A DNA stretch of 64,000 nucleotides from positions 62,001 through 126,000 of the forward strand of contig NZ_JAUSTN010000002.1 of NCBI RefSeq assembly GCF_030812875.1, read 5' to 3'. Below the pieces are notes generated by a model. The model was not told the DNA's origin. It did not search any database and saw only the letters and a list, made by a program, of their open reading frames with translations. This stretch comes from Peptoniphilus_B koenoeneniae (GTDB lineage Bacteria > Bacillota > Clostridia > Tissierellales > Peptoniphilaceae). Of this stretch, positions 50,631 through 58,901 are shown piece after piece (the stretch's first letter is position 1; the number at the start of each line of letters is the position of its first letter). A program made the translations under genes and the position numbers.

Positions 50631-52613
50631 TTATCTTATATCTAAGATGCGTCCTCCCCCATTGCTATAATAAGGATTATTAGATACTCCATATAAATAC
50701 ATTACAGGGGTGATATAAATAGGTCTATAAGAGTTTAGGTTTTCTTGAACTACAACTATGAAATCTCCTCTTTCTCCATCTCTTAGATTGATGTTTTGAG
50801 CTTCAAAAGTTTCTCTATCTAAAGTTCTTAAATTTGTATTGGAAACTATTTGTTGAGAATTTATAATTGTGAAAAGATCTTTTTGGTATAGGCTAGAAAG
50901 ATTATCTCTTCCTTTAAAAGCTGTAACTTTATAAATTCCGTAACCTCTTGAATCATAGCTGTTATCAAAAAATCTCATAGTTTCTATGTTATTACCTTTT
51001 AAAGTTAAAATAGCATAAACATTTCCGCTTCTAAGATTATTTCCAGAAATGCTAGTTATTTTAGAGTCTGACATTCCCCAATAAGCATTGTTATTTACAA
51101 TGTTATAGGAATAGCTTCTATTTGTAGCATAATCTGCAATTGTTAAAGTTCCTGCATTTCTTGCATTGTCTATAGAAAAATCAGTTATTTTTCCGAAAAC
51201 TGTAGCACCTTGATTTTGATTTACTAAGTTTTCTCCTATATACCTGAAGTTTGTAGGAGCGTAGAAATTATCTCCAACTTTTTTATTATCTAAAAGCGGA
51301 TTTTTTCCGTAAGAATCAACTTTTGCATAGAATTTGTAATCTCTTCCGTCATTTAAAGTTAAAGTAAATTCTCTTATTTGTGAATTAGGTAAAACATTGC
51401 CTATAGATTTAATTAAACCTGAAACATTTCCAGTTCTTGGAGTTACATATAAATCAGTTACTCTACCTTGAGAGTTTGTCTTATATTCAATAAGATCTCC
51501 AGCTTTTATTTGTCCTAAGTTTGATTTGTAGCCTAAGATGTAAATATTTGCTGGTGTTTCCAAATAATAAGAACCTATATTTGTTGTAGGAATTGATTCA
51601 GATTTTGTATAATCAACATTTGTAGAATTACTTGCATATCTTGCAGTAAATCCATTACTTGAAATGTCACTTACATATCCTACGAAACCTTCCATAATGT
51701 CAGTTATTTCAATTTCTTTTGCAAGTCCTTCGACTCCATTTATGTTTCCTTGAACATAAGAAATTTTTACAGTTTGTCCTTCTTTAATATCTTTTGTAGA
51801 AAGGACTTTTCCATTTGAAGTAACTTTTGTGTTGGCGTCATAGGCAAAAGAATATCTCTTTATAGATGTTTCAATAATAACTCTGTTCATATCATTTACA
51901 GTTGAAGCAAGTAAAACTTTTCCGCTTATAGTTTCTACTTCTTGTTTAGCTGTATAATCATAAGATGCTTTTGTTATTATTGCCATTTCAGAACGTCTTA
52001 TTCCACGTTCACCTTCAAATTTACCGTTTGAACCTGTTGCGGTAAATATGTTTGCTTTTACTAGGCTTGTAAGATAATCTTTAGTGAAATCTTTTAAATT
52101 TCCAATATCTTTGTGTTTTAAGACGCTGTGGTCTGAATCTCTTTTAAGCTTTAAAGCCTTTGCATAAAATACAGCAATATCTTTTCTATAAGGAACTTCA
52201 ATTTTTTTAGCATCAAACATTTTATTATTATGTGCTATCTTCAAAGTATCTTCGCTGAAAACATCTCTATAAAGACAAACTGCAACGGCCTCTTTAGCCC
52301 AATCATCAACTTTTAATTTATTAAGTAAATCTTTGTATTTATTTAATGCAGTTTTAGTTTCAGTATCTGAAGGATTCATAATTCCTTTTAGGAGAGAACA
52401 AGTTTCAAGAAAATAAACTTCTTTATCTGGCTTAAATTTTCCGTCAGGATATCCTGCAATAATAGATCTGTCACTTAAAACATCTATTGCATCATATGCC
52501 CACCCATAAGGTCCATTACTTTTAACATCGCTAAAGCTTTTAGCAAATGCTGCACCAGGGATAAGAGTGGCTGCGGCAAGAGTGCATGCAACTATCTTTT
52601 TTAAATTTTTCAT
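50631..52613 (-). CDS. SLH-domain surface protein (longer paralog)
   Basis: 660 residues. Signal peptide ending AAFAKS (about residue 25). Three SLH-type units: FSDVKSNGPYGWAYDAIDVL..GYPDGKFKPD near 27-65, YKDLLNKLKVDDWAKEAVA near 90-125, and GKFEGERGIRRSEMAI near 195-215. The remaining ~430 residues are beta-rich repeats of Ig/OB-like character (ETISGKVLLAS, GLIKSIGNVL, GKITDFSIDN). Probably a major cell-surface protein. Strong extended -10 promoter and its own terminator, so a separate transcript. Confidence 0.88.
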   Translation of the reverse strand: MKNLKKIVACTLAAATLIPGAAFAKSFSDVKSNGPYGWAYDAIDVLSDRSIIAGYPDGKFKPDKEVYFLETCSLLKGIMNPSDTETKTALNKYKDLLNKLKVDDWAKEAVAVCLYRDVFSEDTLKIAHNNKMFDAKKIEVPYRKDIAVFYAKALKLKRDSDHSVLKHKDIGNLKDFTKDYLTSLVKANIFTATGSNGKFEGERGIRRSEMAIITKASYDYTAKQEVETISGKVLLASTVNDMNRVIIETSIKRYSFAYDANTKVTSNGKVLSTKDIKEGQTVKISYVQGNINGVEGLAKEIEITDIMEGFVGYVSDISSNGFTARYASNSTNVDYTKSESIPTTNIGSYYLETPANIYILGYKSNLGQIKAGDLIEYKTNSQGRVTDLYVTPRTGNVSGLIKSIGNVLPNSQIREFTLTLNDGRDYKFYAKVDSYGKNPLLDNKKVGDNFYAPTNFRYIGENLVNQNQGATVFGKITDFSIDNARNAGTLTIADYATNRSYSYNIVNNNAYWGMSDSKITSISGNNLRSGNVYAILTLKGNNIETMRFFDNSYDSRGYGIYKVTAFKGRDNLSSLYQKDLFTIINSQQIVSNTNLRTLDRETFEAQNINLRDGERGDFIVVVQENLNSYRPIYITPVMYLYGVSNNPYYSNGGGRILDIR

Positions 52614-52634
52614 TATATACCTCCATTCGTACTT

Positions 52635-52640
52635 ATATTA
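52635..52640 (-). promoter_or_regulatory. Extended -10 promoter of the longer SLH gene
   Basis: Minus strand TGG-TATAAT, 22 nt before the ATG, with a TGGAGGT ribosome site between. Confidence 0.6.
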
Positions 52641-52721
52641 TACCACAGCTTAATTTTTGATTTTATTACAAGTTAATTGCAAATATAAAAAATTAATACA
52701 TGACTTATATTATCATTGTGA

Positions 52722-52727
52722 TATAAT
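52722..52727 (+). promoter_or_regulatory. Extended -10 promoter of the CysG-N-like gene
   Basis: Plus strand TGA-TATAAT, 16 nt before ATG 52744, so the leader is extremely short and consists almost only of AAGGAGG. Confidence 0.55.
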
Positions 52728-52743
52728 TAACCAAGGAGGAAAT

Positions 52744-53508
52744 ATGAGATACTTACCTATTACAATCGATACTAAAAACAAAAGTATAATTGTCTTTGGC
52801 GGAGGAGAAATTGTACTTGAAAGAGTAAAGACTCTTTTAGAAACTGAATTTAAAATTTATTTGGTCAGTGATAAAATAATTGATGAGCTTTGGAATCTTG
52901 CAAAGGAAAATCCTGAAAGACTTTTAATTAAAGAAATGATTGTTGACGAAAAATTTATCTTCTTTGATTTTGACTATTGCATAATTGCAACTATGGATAT
53001 GAAAGTTAATGCAGCTCTTGAAAATAGGGCTAAGAAAAATAATATTCCCTATGAACGCGAAGATATTTTAAGTGAAAGTTCTTTTAATTTTATGAAATCA
53101 TCTTCCATAGGTCAAATCACACTTGGAGTTTCTAGTGATTCAAATAATACTTCCCTTGAAAATATAGTTTTTGAAGATATTGAAAAACTTACAAATTCAT
53201 ACAATCCTCAAAAATTTGATATCCTTTCAAAAATCAGAACCGCCCTTGTTAGAAAAAACACTCCCAACATTGATGAGATTATTAAAAATTTGTATGATGA
53301 TGAGCATATTAATTTAAATACTTATCTAAACAATATTAATGTTGAAGCAAAGGCTGAAAAAGAAAATAATATGGCGGATCTAAAAGATTATATTAAAGAT
53401 TTAAATAAGGCTTCTAAAAAAACAAGTCTTGAAGATTTGAAAAAAGAATTGAAAGAAGAAAAATCCGAAAATGTAATTATTGACAAAGATTCTGAAAAAA
53501 ATTCTTAA
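52744..53508 (+). CDS. Precorrin-2 dehydrogenase-like (CysG N-terminal domain) protein
   Basis: 254 residues from ATG 52744 with AAGGAGG in front. N-terminal YLPITIDTKNKSIIVFGGGEIVLERVKTLL (in pieces) is the NAD-binding start of the Met8/CysG-N family; DFDYCIIATMD and FMKSSSIGQITLGVSSD follow in place. Such enzymes oxidise precorrin-2 and insert iron to make siroheme. No other tetrapyrrole genes are near. The last ~60 residues are a charged K/E-rich tail (LKDYIKDLNKAS, LEDLKKELKEEK) not usual for the family. Confidence 0.8.
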   Translation: MRYLPITIDTKNKSIIVFGGGEIVLERVKTLLETEFKIYLVSDKIIDELWNLAKENPERLLIKEMIVDEKFIFFDFDYCIIATMDMKVNAALENRAKKNNIPYEREDILSESSFNFMKSSSIGQITLGVSSDSNNTSLENIVFEDIEKLTNSYNPQKFDILSKIRTALVRKNTPNIDEIIKNLYDDEHINLNTYLNNINVEAKAEKENNMADLKDYIKDLNKASKKTSLEDLKKELKEEKSENVIIDKDSEKNS

Positions 53509-53514
53509 AGTATT

Positions 53515-53554
53515 AAAAAATCCTCCTTAGGAAATTTCCTAAGGAGGATTTTTT
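53515..53554. terminator. Bidirectional terminator
   Basis: AAAAAATCCTCCTTAGG / CCTAAGGAGGATTTTTT, a perfect 17-bp stem between the CysG-N-like gene and the converging thiamine-precursor operon. Confidence 0.95.
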
Positions 53555-54317
53555 AATCTTCATTTGCTTCTATTTTATCCAGTTTATTTATAATATATTT
53601 TTTATATTCTATAAATTTTTTATTTTCAAAATAATTCTGTCCGAAGCCCTCTTCAATTTTAAGCTCCTCAATAATTTTCCCGGGATTTTTTCCCAAGATA
53701 TAAATTCTGTTTGAAAGTTTTATGGCTTCTTCTATATCGTGAGTTATAAAAATTGTAGAAAGTCCTATATCTTTTATAATATTTTTATACCATTTATGAA
53801 TCGATGATTTTGTTATGGCATCTAAGGCACTGAAAGGCTCATCAAGAAGGGCAACCTCATTGCTGAAGACATAGGTCCTTAAAAGTGCTGCACGCTGTGC
53901 CATGCCCCCAGAAAGCTCTGAGGGATAAAAATTTTCTGTGCCTTCAAGTCCGAATTCCTTAAAAAATTTTTTTACTTCTTCTCTTGCTTCTTTTTTATTT
54001 TTTCCCCTAAGTACAAGAGGAAGTCCTACATTGTCAATTATTGACATGTAAGGCAAAAGAAGGTCTTTTTGTAGCATATAAGAAACTTTTCCTGAAATAC
54101 CCGTTATATCTTGTCCCTTTAAAAAAACTTTTCCCTTATCTGGTTTTAAAAGACCTGCAATAATATTAAATAAAGTTGTTTTTCCGCTTCCGGAAACTCC
54201 TACAAGGGAGATAAGCTCTCCCTTGTTTAAATATATATCTATATCTTCAAGAACTTTTTTCTCATCAAAAGACTTATCTACATTTTCAACCTTTAAAATT
54301 ATATTTTCTTCACTCAT
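53553..54317 (-). CDS. thiZ: ABC transporter ATP-binding protein, thiamine-precursor type
   Basis: 254 residues. Walker A GVSGSGKTT, signature LSGGMAQR, Walker B VALLDEPFSALD, switch ITHDIEEA: the TauB/SsuB/ThiZ class. The TPP riboswitch ahead of the operon, and the co-encoded thiamine-binding protein, point to uptake of thiamine or its hydroxymethylpyrimidine precursor. Overlaps the receptor gene by 4 nt. Confidence 0.85.
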   Translation of the reverse strand: MSEENIILKVENVDKSFDEKKVLEDIDIYLNKGELISLVGVSGSGKTTLFNIIAGLLKPDKGKVFLKGQDITGISGKVSYMLQKDLLLPYMSIIDNVGLPLVLRGKNKKEAREEVKKFFKEFGLEGTENFYPSELSGGMAQRAALLRTYVFSNEVALLDEPFSALDAITKSSIHKWYKNIIKDIGLSTIFITHDIEEAIKLSNRIYILGKNPGKIIEELKIEEGFGQNYFENKKFIEYKKYIINKLDKIEANED

Positions 54318-55348
54318 TTTAATTTTTCAGGATTTACAAAATCATTTGTATAACCGAAATCTTTAGGAATTTCTTTATCAATTAATTTATTTTCCCAAAG
54401 CCAAGCATAAAAATTATTCCATCTTTGTCCGTTAATTTGTCCAAAATATTCAGCGTCTGCTTGATACTTATCAGCTATATATTCCATACCTTTTTTTGTA
54501 AGTTCTTTATCAAGTTCCGGATTTTGTTTTACAAGAATTTCTGCTGCTTCATCAGGATTTTTAATTGCAAATTCATATCCTTTTATTAAGGCACGCATAA
54601 ATCTTTTAGCCACATCTTCTTTATTCTTTAAAAAGTCGTTATTGGCAATTAGAATAGGTGTATAGTAGTCAAATACTGGATTTATATCTTTAAAGGCAAA
54701 ATAATTTATAGGGATATTGTTAACTTCAGCTGCTACACCGTCAACGGGATAAAAAATCCAAACGGTATCAATGTCTTTTCCTTGAATTGCTGCAAGAGTA
54801 TTTGTTACATCTCCTGGAACTAAGTTTACTTTTGAAAAATCTCCTCCGTCATCTTCCACAACTTGTTTTAAAATTGCTTGTTCCACAGGAAGTCCCCAAG
54901 TTGAATGATTGTGATTTTCCATATCTTTAGGTGATTTTATGTTTTTATCTTTTACAGAAACAATTCCTGAAGTATTATGATTAATTATTGCAGCAACTGC
55001 TGTAACAGGAAGAGGTTTATCGCTGGCAAATGCCGGTGCTATTGTATCTTGAAAAGATATACCGAAGTCAGCTTTTCCTGAAGCTATTAAAGCTTCTGCT
55101 CCATTTGCAGGAGGTTGGTTAACTTCAACTTCAATTCCTTCTTCTGCAAAAAATCCCTTATCTATTGCTGCATAAAGTCCTGCATGATTTACATTAGGTT
55201 GCCAATCAAGAAGAAAGCTTACCTTTTCAACTTTTTGTTCTTGATTTTTTTCTCCTTCTTTTTTATTTTCTTGGGGTTTTGTGTTTGAACACCCCATTAA
55301 AGTAATTCCTGCTAAAGCAATTATTAATGCTTTTTTTAAATTTTTCAT
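54314..55348 (-). CDS. thiY: ABC transporter substrate-binding lipoprotein, thiamine-precursor type (NMT1/THI5-like)
   Basis: 344 residues. Lipoprotein signal with lipobox LMGC near residue 20, then an NMT1/THI5-like fold beginning VSFLLDWQPNVNHAGLYAA, with GADFGISFQD-type and GVAAEVNNIP sequences. The family binds the thiamine pyrimidine precursor (HMP or formylaminopyrimidine). Overlaps the permease by 4 nt. Confidence 0.88.
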   Translation of the reverse strand: MKNLKKALIIALAGITLMGCSNTKPQENKKEGEKNQEQKVEKVSFLLDWQPNVNHAGLYAAIDKGFFAEEGIEVEVNQPPANGAEALIASGKADFGISFQDTIAPAFASDKPLPVTAVAAIINHNTSGIVSVKDKNIKSPKDMENHNHSTWGLPVEQAILKQVVEDDGGDFSKVNLVPGDVTNTLAAIQGKDIDTVWIFYPVDGVAAEVNNIPINYFAFKDINPVFDYYTPILIANNDFLKNKEDVAKRFMRALIKGYEFAIKNPDEAAEILVKQNPELDKELTKKGMEYIADKYQADAEYFGQINGQRWNNFYAWLWENKLIDKEIPKDFGYTNDFVNPEKLK

Positions 55349-56109
55349 TTTTCCTCCTTAATCCAGGGCATCATTTTCTTTTGAAGTATACTTACAAGTT
55401 TCATAAGTATTAAAGAGATGCCTGATATCAAAAAAATAACCGCAAACATTTTGTCAAAAGAATAGTTTTTTTGAACTCTTATCATATAAACGCCAAGGCC
55501 CTTAAAGCCTCCAAGCCATTCAGCGATTACAGCTCCAACTACAGAATAAGAAACTGCAATTTTAAAAGCACTGAAAAAGTTTCCCATGCTTTCAGGAAGC
55601 TTAATATACCTGTAAATTTTAAATTTATCCGCTCCCATAGCCTTTAAAAGTTTTATTTTATCCACGTCAACTTGCTTAAATCCTTCAAGCAAGCTTATAG
55701 CAACTGGAAAAAATGTTACTATTACAATTAAAACAATTTTAGGCAAAATACCGTATCCCATCCAAAGAACCAAAAGAGGTGCAATGGCAACCGTAGGAAC
55801 AGTTTGAGTAAGAACCAATATAGGATAAAGAGCATGATAGATTCCATCTGAAAAATCCATCATTAAAGCAGCTATAAATCCTAACAAAACTCCCAAAAAA
55901 AGTCCTAAAAAAGCTTCTGATAGAGTTGTCAAAAGATGAGATGAAATTGTAGGCATATCATAAATAAATGCCTTAACCACATCCAAGGGTTTAGGAAGTA
56001 AAAATGGACCTACAAGACCTGTTTGGGTTACAATTTGCCAAATTATTAAAATTACTATTATCAGAGAAGCAGCAGATAAATTATCCTTGATATTTGCCGA
56101 TTTTTTCAT
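55345..56109 (-). CDS. thiX: ABC transporter permease, thiamine-precursor type
   Basis: 254 residues from ATG 56109. Six or so membrane helices; LLVLWMGYGILPKIVLI and the EAA loop LLKAMGADKFKIYRYIKLPESM are typical of TauC/SsuC/ThiX permeases. Starts inside the preceding small gene (29-nt overlap), indicating coupling. Confidence 0.87.
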   Translation of the reverse strand: MKKSANIKDNLSAASLIIVILIIWQIVTQTGLVGPFLLPKPLDVVKAFIYDMPTISSHLLTTLSEAFLGLFLGVLLGFIAALMMDFSDGIYHALYPILVLTQTVPTVAIAPLLVLWMGYGILPKIVLIVIVTFFPVAISLLEGFKQVDVDKIKLLKAMGADKFKIYRYIKLPESMGNFFSAFKIAVSYSVVGAVIAEWLGGFKGLGVYMIRVQKNYSFDKMFAVIFLISGISLILMKLVSILQKKMMPWIKEEK

Positions 56110-56380
56110 CAATTGTCAGGATTCCTTGTTCAGAATAAAATATTTTGCTATAACATGCCACTTGCTCCGATAAATCTCCTGCAAGTTTTACGCAATTTTT
56201 TAAAATTTCAAAAGCTTTATTAAAATCATCTAATTCTATTACCGTTTCAAAAGGTGTTACTATATGATTTACTTTTTGACTTTCAATGTATTCAATGACT
56301 TTATCTACAACTTCAACAACAGATTTTGAGCTTGCTTCTTTAGTTGTAGGCAAAACTTGTATCGCAATAGAAATTTTCAT
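56081..56380 (-). CDS. Thiamine-binding MTH1187/YkoF-like protein
   Basis: 99 residues. MKISIAIQVLPTTKEASSK, VIEYIESQKV and VTPFETVIE fit the small MTH1187/DUF77 (thiamine_BP) family of ferredoxin-like fold. Members bind thiamine or its pyrimidine and are common in TPP-riboswitch operons. First gene after the riboswitch; TAAGGAGG precedes the ATG. Confidence 0.88.
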   Translation of the reverse strand: MKISIAIQVLPTTKEASSKSVVEVVDKVIEYIESQKVNHIVTPFETVIELDDFNKAFEILKNCVKLAGDLSEQVACYSKIFYSEQGILTIDEKIGKYQG

Positions 56381-56403
56381 AAAATTACCTCCTTATAAAA
56401 TTA

Positions 56404-56430
56404 CATAAAAAAAACCTCTACAAATAGAGG
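56404..56430 (-). terminator. Riboswitch-controlled terminator
   Basis: Minus strand CCTCTA-TTTG-TAGAGG followed by eight T residues, directly between the TPP aptamer and the first gene. Confidence 0.85.
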
Positions 56431-56433
56431 CAG

Positions 56434-56512
56434 ACTTTTCCCAAACAGCATTACCTGTTCAGGTCCAAAGGGTTTAAGGAAATCCTAATCTCAGCAAAAG
56501 CTCCCCTGACAC
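56434..56512 (-). ncRNA. TPP riboswitch (THI element)
   Basis: Minus strand shows the conserved blocks in order: CAGGGGAGC, GCTGAGAT, ACCCTTTGGACCTGAACAGG in pieces, TAATGCTG and GGGAAA. It represses the downstream thiamine-precursor import genes when thiamine pyrophosphate is abundant, through the terminator next to it. The promoter puts the transcript start almost at the aptamer's first base. Confidence 0.95.
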
Positions 56513-56516
56513 ATTA

Positions 56517-56545
56517 ATTATAGAGGTAAAAAAAATAATATACAA
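56517..56545 (-). promoter_or_regulatory. Promoter of the TPP-riboswitch operon
   Basis: Minus strand -35 TTGTAT at 56545-56540, 17-bp spacer, -10 TATAAT at 56522-56517. Confidence 0.75.
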
Positions 56546-56618
56546 GAAAATATTTTTAAAGAGTTTTTATATTTTTTTTAATAAAAATTTACAATTTAAT
56601 TTTTATGTTTTTAAATAA

Positions 56619-56651
56619 AAAAAATACCGCAAAATCACGGTATTTTTTATA
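56619..56651 (-). terminator. Terminator of rplJ-rplL
   Basis: AAAATACCG / CGGTATTTT stem with an 8-nt loop; T-run on the minus strand, 8 nt past the rplL stop. Confidence 0.85.
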
Positions 56652-56658
56652 AGTTATA

Positions 56659-57042
56659 TTACTTAACTTCTACAGTTGCTCCAACTTCTTCAAGTTTAGC
56701 TTTAATTTGATCAGCTTCATCAGAAGAAACGCCTTCTTTTACAGCCTTAGGTGCTCCGTCTACAAGAGCTTTTGCTTCTTTAAGTCCAAGTCCTGTAATA
56801 TCTTTAACTACTTTAATAACTTTAACTTTTTCTTGTCCTGCTTCTGTAATAACTACATCAAAGCTTGATTTTTCTTCTGCTGCTGGTGCTGCTGCTCCGC
56901 CTGCTGGTGCTGCTGCTGCAACTGCTACAGGTGCTGCTGCTGATACACCAAATTCTTCTTCTAATGCTTTTACTAGTTCTGATAATTCAAGAACTGTAAG
57001 TCCTTTAACTTCTTCAATTAATTTTTCTACTTTTTCTGACAT
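56659..57042 (-). CDS. rplL: 50S ribosomal protein L7/L12
   Basis: 127 residues. N-terminal dimer domain (LTVLELSELVKALEEEFGVSA), an Ala/Pro-rich hinge (AAAAPAGGAAAPA) and the C-terminal factor-binding domain (KVIKVVKDITGLGLKEAKALVDGAP). Forms the stalk with L10. GGAGG precedes the ATG. Confidence 0.98.
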   Translation of the reverse strand: MSEKVEKLIEEVKGLTVLELSELVKALEEEFGVSAAAPVAVAAAAPAGGAAAPAAEEKSSFDVVITEAGQEKVKVIKVVKDITGLGLKEAKALVDGAPKAVKEGVSSDEADQIKAKLEEVGATVEVK

Positions 57043-57068
57043 TTTATTTCCTCCAATTTAATTAATAA

Positions 57069-57605
57069 TTATGCTGCTTCAGATTCTTTCTTATCTCTGA
57101 TAGCACCAAGGACTACTGCAAGTCCCTTTAAGTTTGCGTTTAATACGTTAGCAAATCCTTGTAGTGGAGCATTTAATCCACCAAGTACTTGTGCAATTAA
57201 TACTTCCTTAGCTGGAAGTTTTGCAAGGGATTCAACTTCTTTAACATCGATAATCTTACCGTCTACATAACCTGACTTAATTTCCAGTGCTTCATGGCTT
57301 TCTGCAAATTTTGATGCAATTTTTGCTCCCGGAACCGGATCTTCCATTGAAAAAGCAATTGATGATGGTCCTTTTAAAAATTCATCAAATCCTGTGATTC
57401 CAAGATCATTAAAAGCTCTTCTCATCATAGTGTTTTTGTAAACCTTGTAATCTACATTAGATTCTCTAAATTGAGCTCTAAGTTCAGTTACTTCTTCTAC
57501 ATTAAGTCCATGATAATTCATAAGTACAATACTTTGTGCACCTTGAATCTTTTCTTTAATTTCGTCAACTAGGGCTTGTTTACCTTGAAGTTTCTCTTCT
57601 TTCAT
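57069..57605 (-). CDS. rplJ: 50S ribosomal protein L10
   Basis: 178 residues, slightly longer than the Bacillus protein. N-terminal KQALVDEIKEKIQGAQSIVLMNYHGL and YKVYKNTMMRRAF are typical. Anchors L7/L12 on the 23S rRNA and represses its own operon by binding the leader upstream. GGGGGTG precedes ATG 57605. Confidence 0.97.
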   Translation of the reverse strand: MKEEKLQGKQALVDEIKEKIQGAQSIVLMNYHGLNVEEVTELRAQFRESNVDYKVYKNTMMRRAFNDLGITGFDEFLKGPSSIAFSMEDPVPGAKIASKFAESHEALEIKSGYVDGKIIDVKEVESLAKLPAKEVLIAQVLGGLNAPLQGFANVLNANLKGLAVVLGAIRDKKESEAA

Positions 57606-57623
57606 TGTTTCACCCCCATAAAA

Positions 57624-57725
57624 TAAAAAATCCCACTAAAGCCAGTGAGATAGAATTTTCGTTTCTTTAATTCTTACCTCGGTAGGATATTTAAACATAA
57701 GTCCCTACTGTCTTTGGCTTTAACA
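57624..57725 (-). ncRNA. Ribosomal protein L10 leader with attenuator
   Basis: Minus strand shows the L10-leader core: AAAGACAGTAGGGAC paired around CCTACCGAGG, the GACAG and CCGAGGTAA blocks being characteristic. At its end a TCTCACT / AGTGGGA hairpin followed by TTTTTTATTT (57650-57624) forms the attenuator before rplJ. Confidence 0.88.
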
Positions 57726-57730
57726 TGGAT

Positions 57731-57759
57731 ATTATACATAAGCCCTTTTAATTAGTCAA
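57731..57759 (-). promoter_or_regulatory. Strong promoter of rplJ-rplL
   Basis: Minus strand TTGACT (57759-57754), 17-bp spacer, TATAAT (57736-57731). One mismatch to consensus. Confidence 0.88.
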
Positions 57760-57769
57760 GACTTTTTTT

Positions 57770-57794
57770 ATAAAAAAAGCAGGCAAAGCCTGCT
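57770..57794 (-). terminator. Terminator of phaE-phaC
   Basis: AGCAGGC-TTT-GCCTGCT on the minus strand followed by TTTTTTTA, 28 nt past the phaC stop. Confidence 0.92.
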
Positions 57795-57822
57795 AATTTA
57801 ATTTCTTTTATTTTTTGCCTAT

Positions 57823-58890
57823 TTAATCTCTTTCTTTTAAGAATTTAATTATTTTCGGACTTACTTCTCTTTGACTTCTTCCTGAAACGAAAAGTCCTAT
57901 ATGCCCTGTATCTATTTCCACAAGTTCACAATCTTTAGAACCTATAAGTTTAGGTATAGGTCTTGTAGCATCAGGCGGTACTTGATTATCTTTTTTACCT
58001 AACATAACAAGAACTGGGCAAGTTACATTTTTAAGGTCAACTTTTTTGCCTTCAAGAACAAGTTCACCCTTAGCTAAAGAATTGTTATGATACATTTCAT
58101 TTTGGAATTCTTTATAGGCTTGTCCAACTTGGTCAGGTGAATCAAATATCCATTGTTCCATTCTAAGGAAGTTTGCCATCTTTTCTTCATCATCTAAAAT
58201 ATCAATAAGGCTTACATATTTATCAACCATTAAATCAAAAGGCTTTAATAATACAAATCCTGCATTCATAAAATCTCCTGGAACATTTCCAAAGGCTTCA
58301 ACAATTTTATCTGCATTTAAATATGGACCCCATTTAAACAAAAGTCCGTCGTCAGTTGAAAAATCTATTGGAGTTACTAAAGATACAAGGTTCTTTACCT
58401 TTTCTTGATGAAGTGAAGTGTATATAAAGCTAAAAGTTCCGCCTTGGCAAATTCCCATTATATTGACTTTTTGAATTTTATGTTTTCTTCTTACAAATTC
58501 TACAGCTTCATCAATATATCCGTTAATATAATCTCCTAAAGTAAGATATCTGTCATCAGCTGTTGGATAACCCCAGTCTATAATATAAACATCTATTCCA
58601 CCGTCAAGAAGTTTTCTCATCATAGATTTATCAGGTTGCAAATCCATCATATATTCCTTGTTGACAAGGGCATACACTACAATTAAAGGTGTTTTTGTTA
58701 TGTCTTTAACTCTTGGCTCATAATGATAAAGTTTCATCTTATCCATTTGAAATACAAGTTCTTTTGGAGTTTGATTAGCTCCTGAATAGTCTACATTCAT
58801 TAAAGTTTCCAAACCCTTTGCCATCTTTTTTTGAGTCTCCATCATTTGGGATAAGTTTTGAGCATAATCCATTTTAAACATATTGTCCAT
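57823..58890 (-). CDS. phaC: Class III polyhydroxyalkanoate synthase, PhaC subunit
   Basis: 355 residues, the length of class III PhaC. Alpha/beta hydrolase with lipase-like box GICQGG holding the catalytic cysteine (near 149). The aspartate is in MLGKKDNQVPP and the histidine in DTGHIGLFVSG. PLIVVYALVNKEYMMDLQP is typical. It polymerises hydroxyacyl-CoA to a storage polyester together with PhaE, encoded 11 nt upstream. No monomer-supply genes (phaA/phaB/phaJ) and no phasin lie in the window. Confidence 0.93.
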   Translation of the reverse strand: MDNMFKMDYAQNLSQMMETQKKMAKGLETLMNVDYSGANQTPKELVFQMDKMKLYHYEPRVKDITKTPLIVVYALVNKEYMMDLQPDKSMMRKLLDGGIDVYIIDWGYPTADDRYLTLGDYINGYIDEAVEFVRRKHKIQKVNIMGICQGGTFSFIYTSLHQEKVKNLVSLVTPIDFSTDDGLLFKWGPYLNADKIVEAFGNVPGDFMNAGFVLLKPFDLMVDKYVSLIDILDDEEKMANFLRMEQWIFDSPDQVGQAYKEFQNEMYHNNSLAKGELVLEGKKVDLKNVTCPVLVMLGKKDNQVPPDATRPIPKLIGSKDCELVEIDTGHIGLFVSGRSQREVSPKIIKFLKERD

Positions 58891-58901
58891 TAATAGCCTC
58901 C

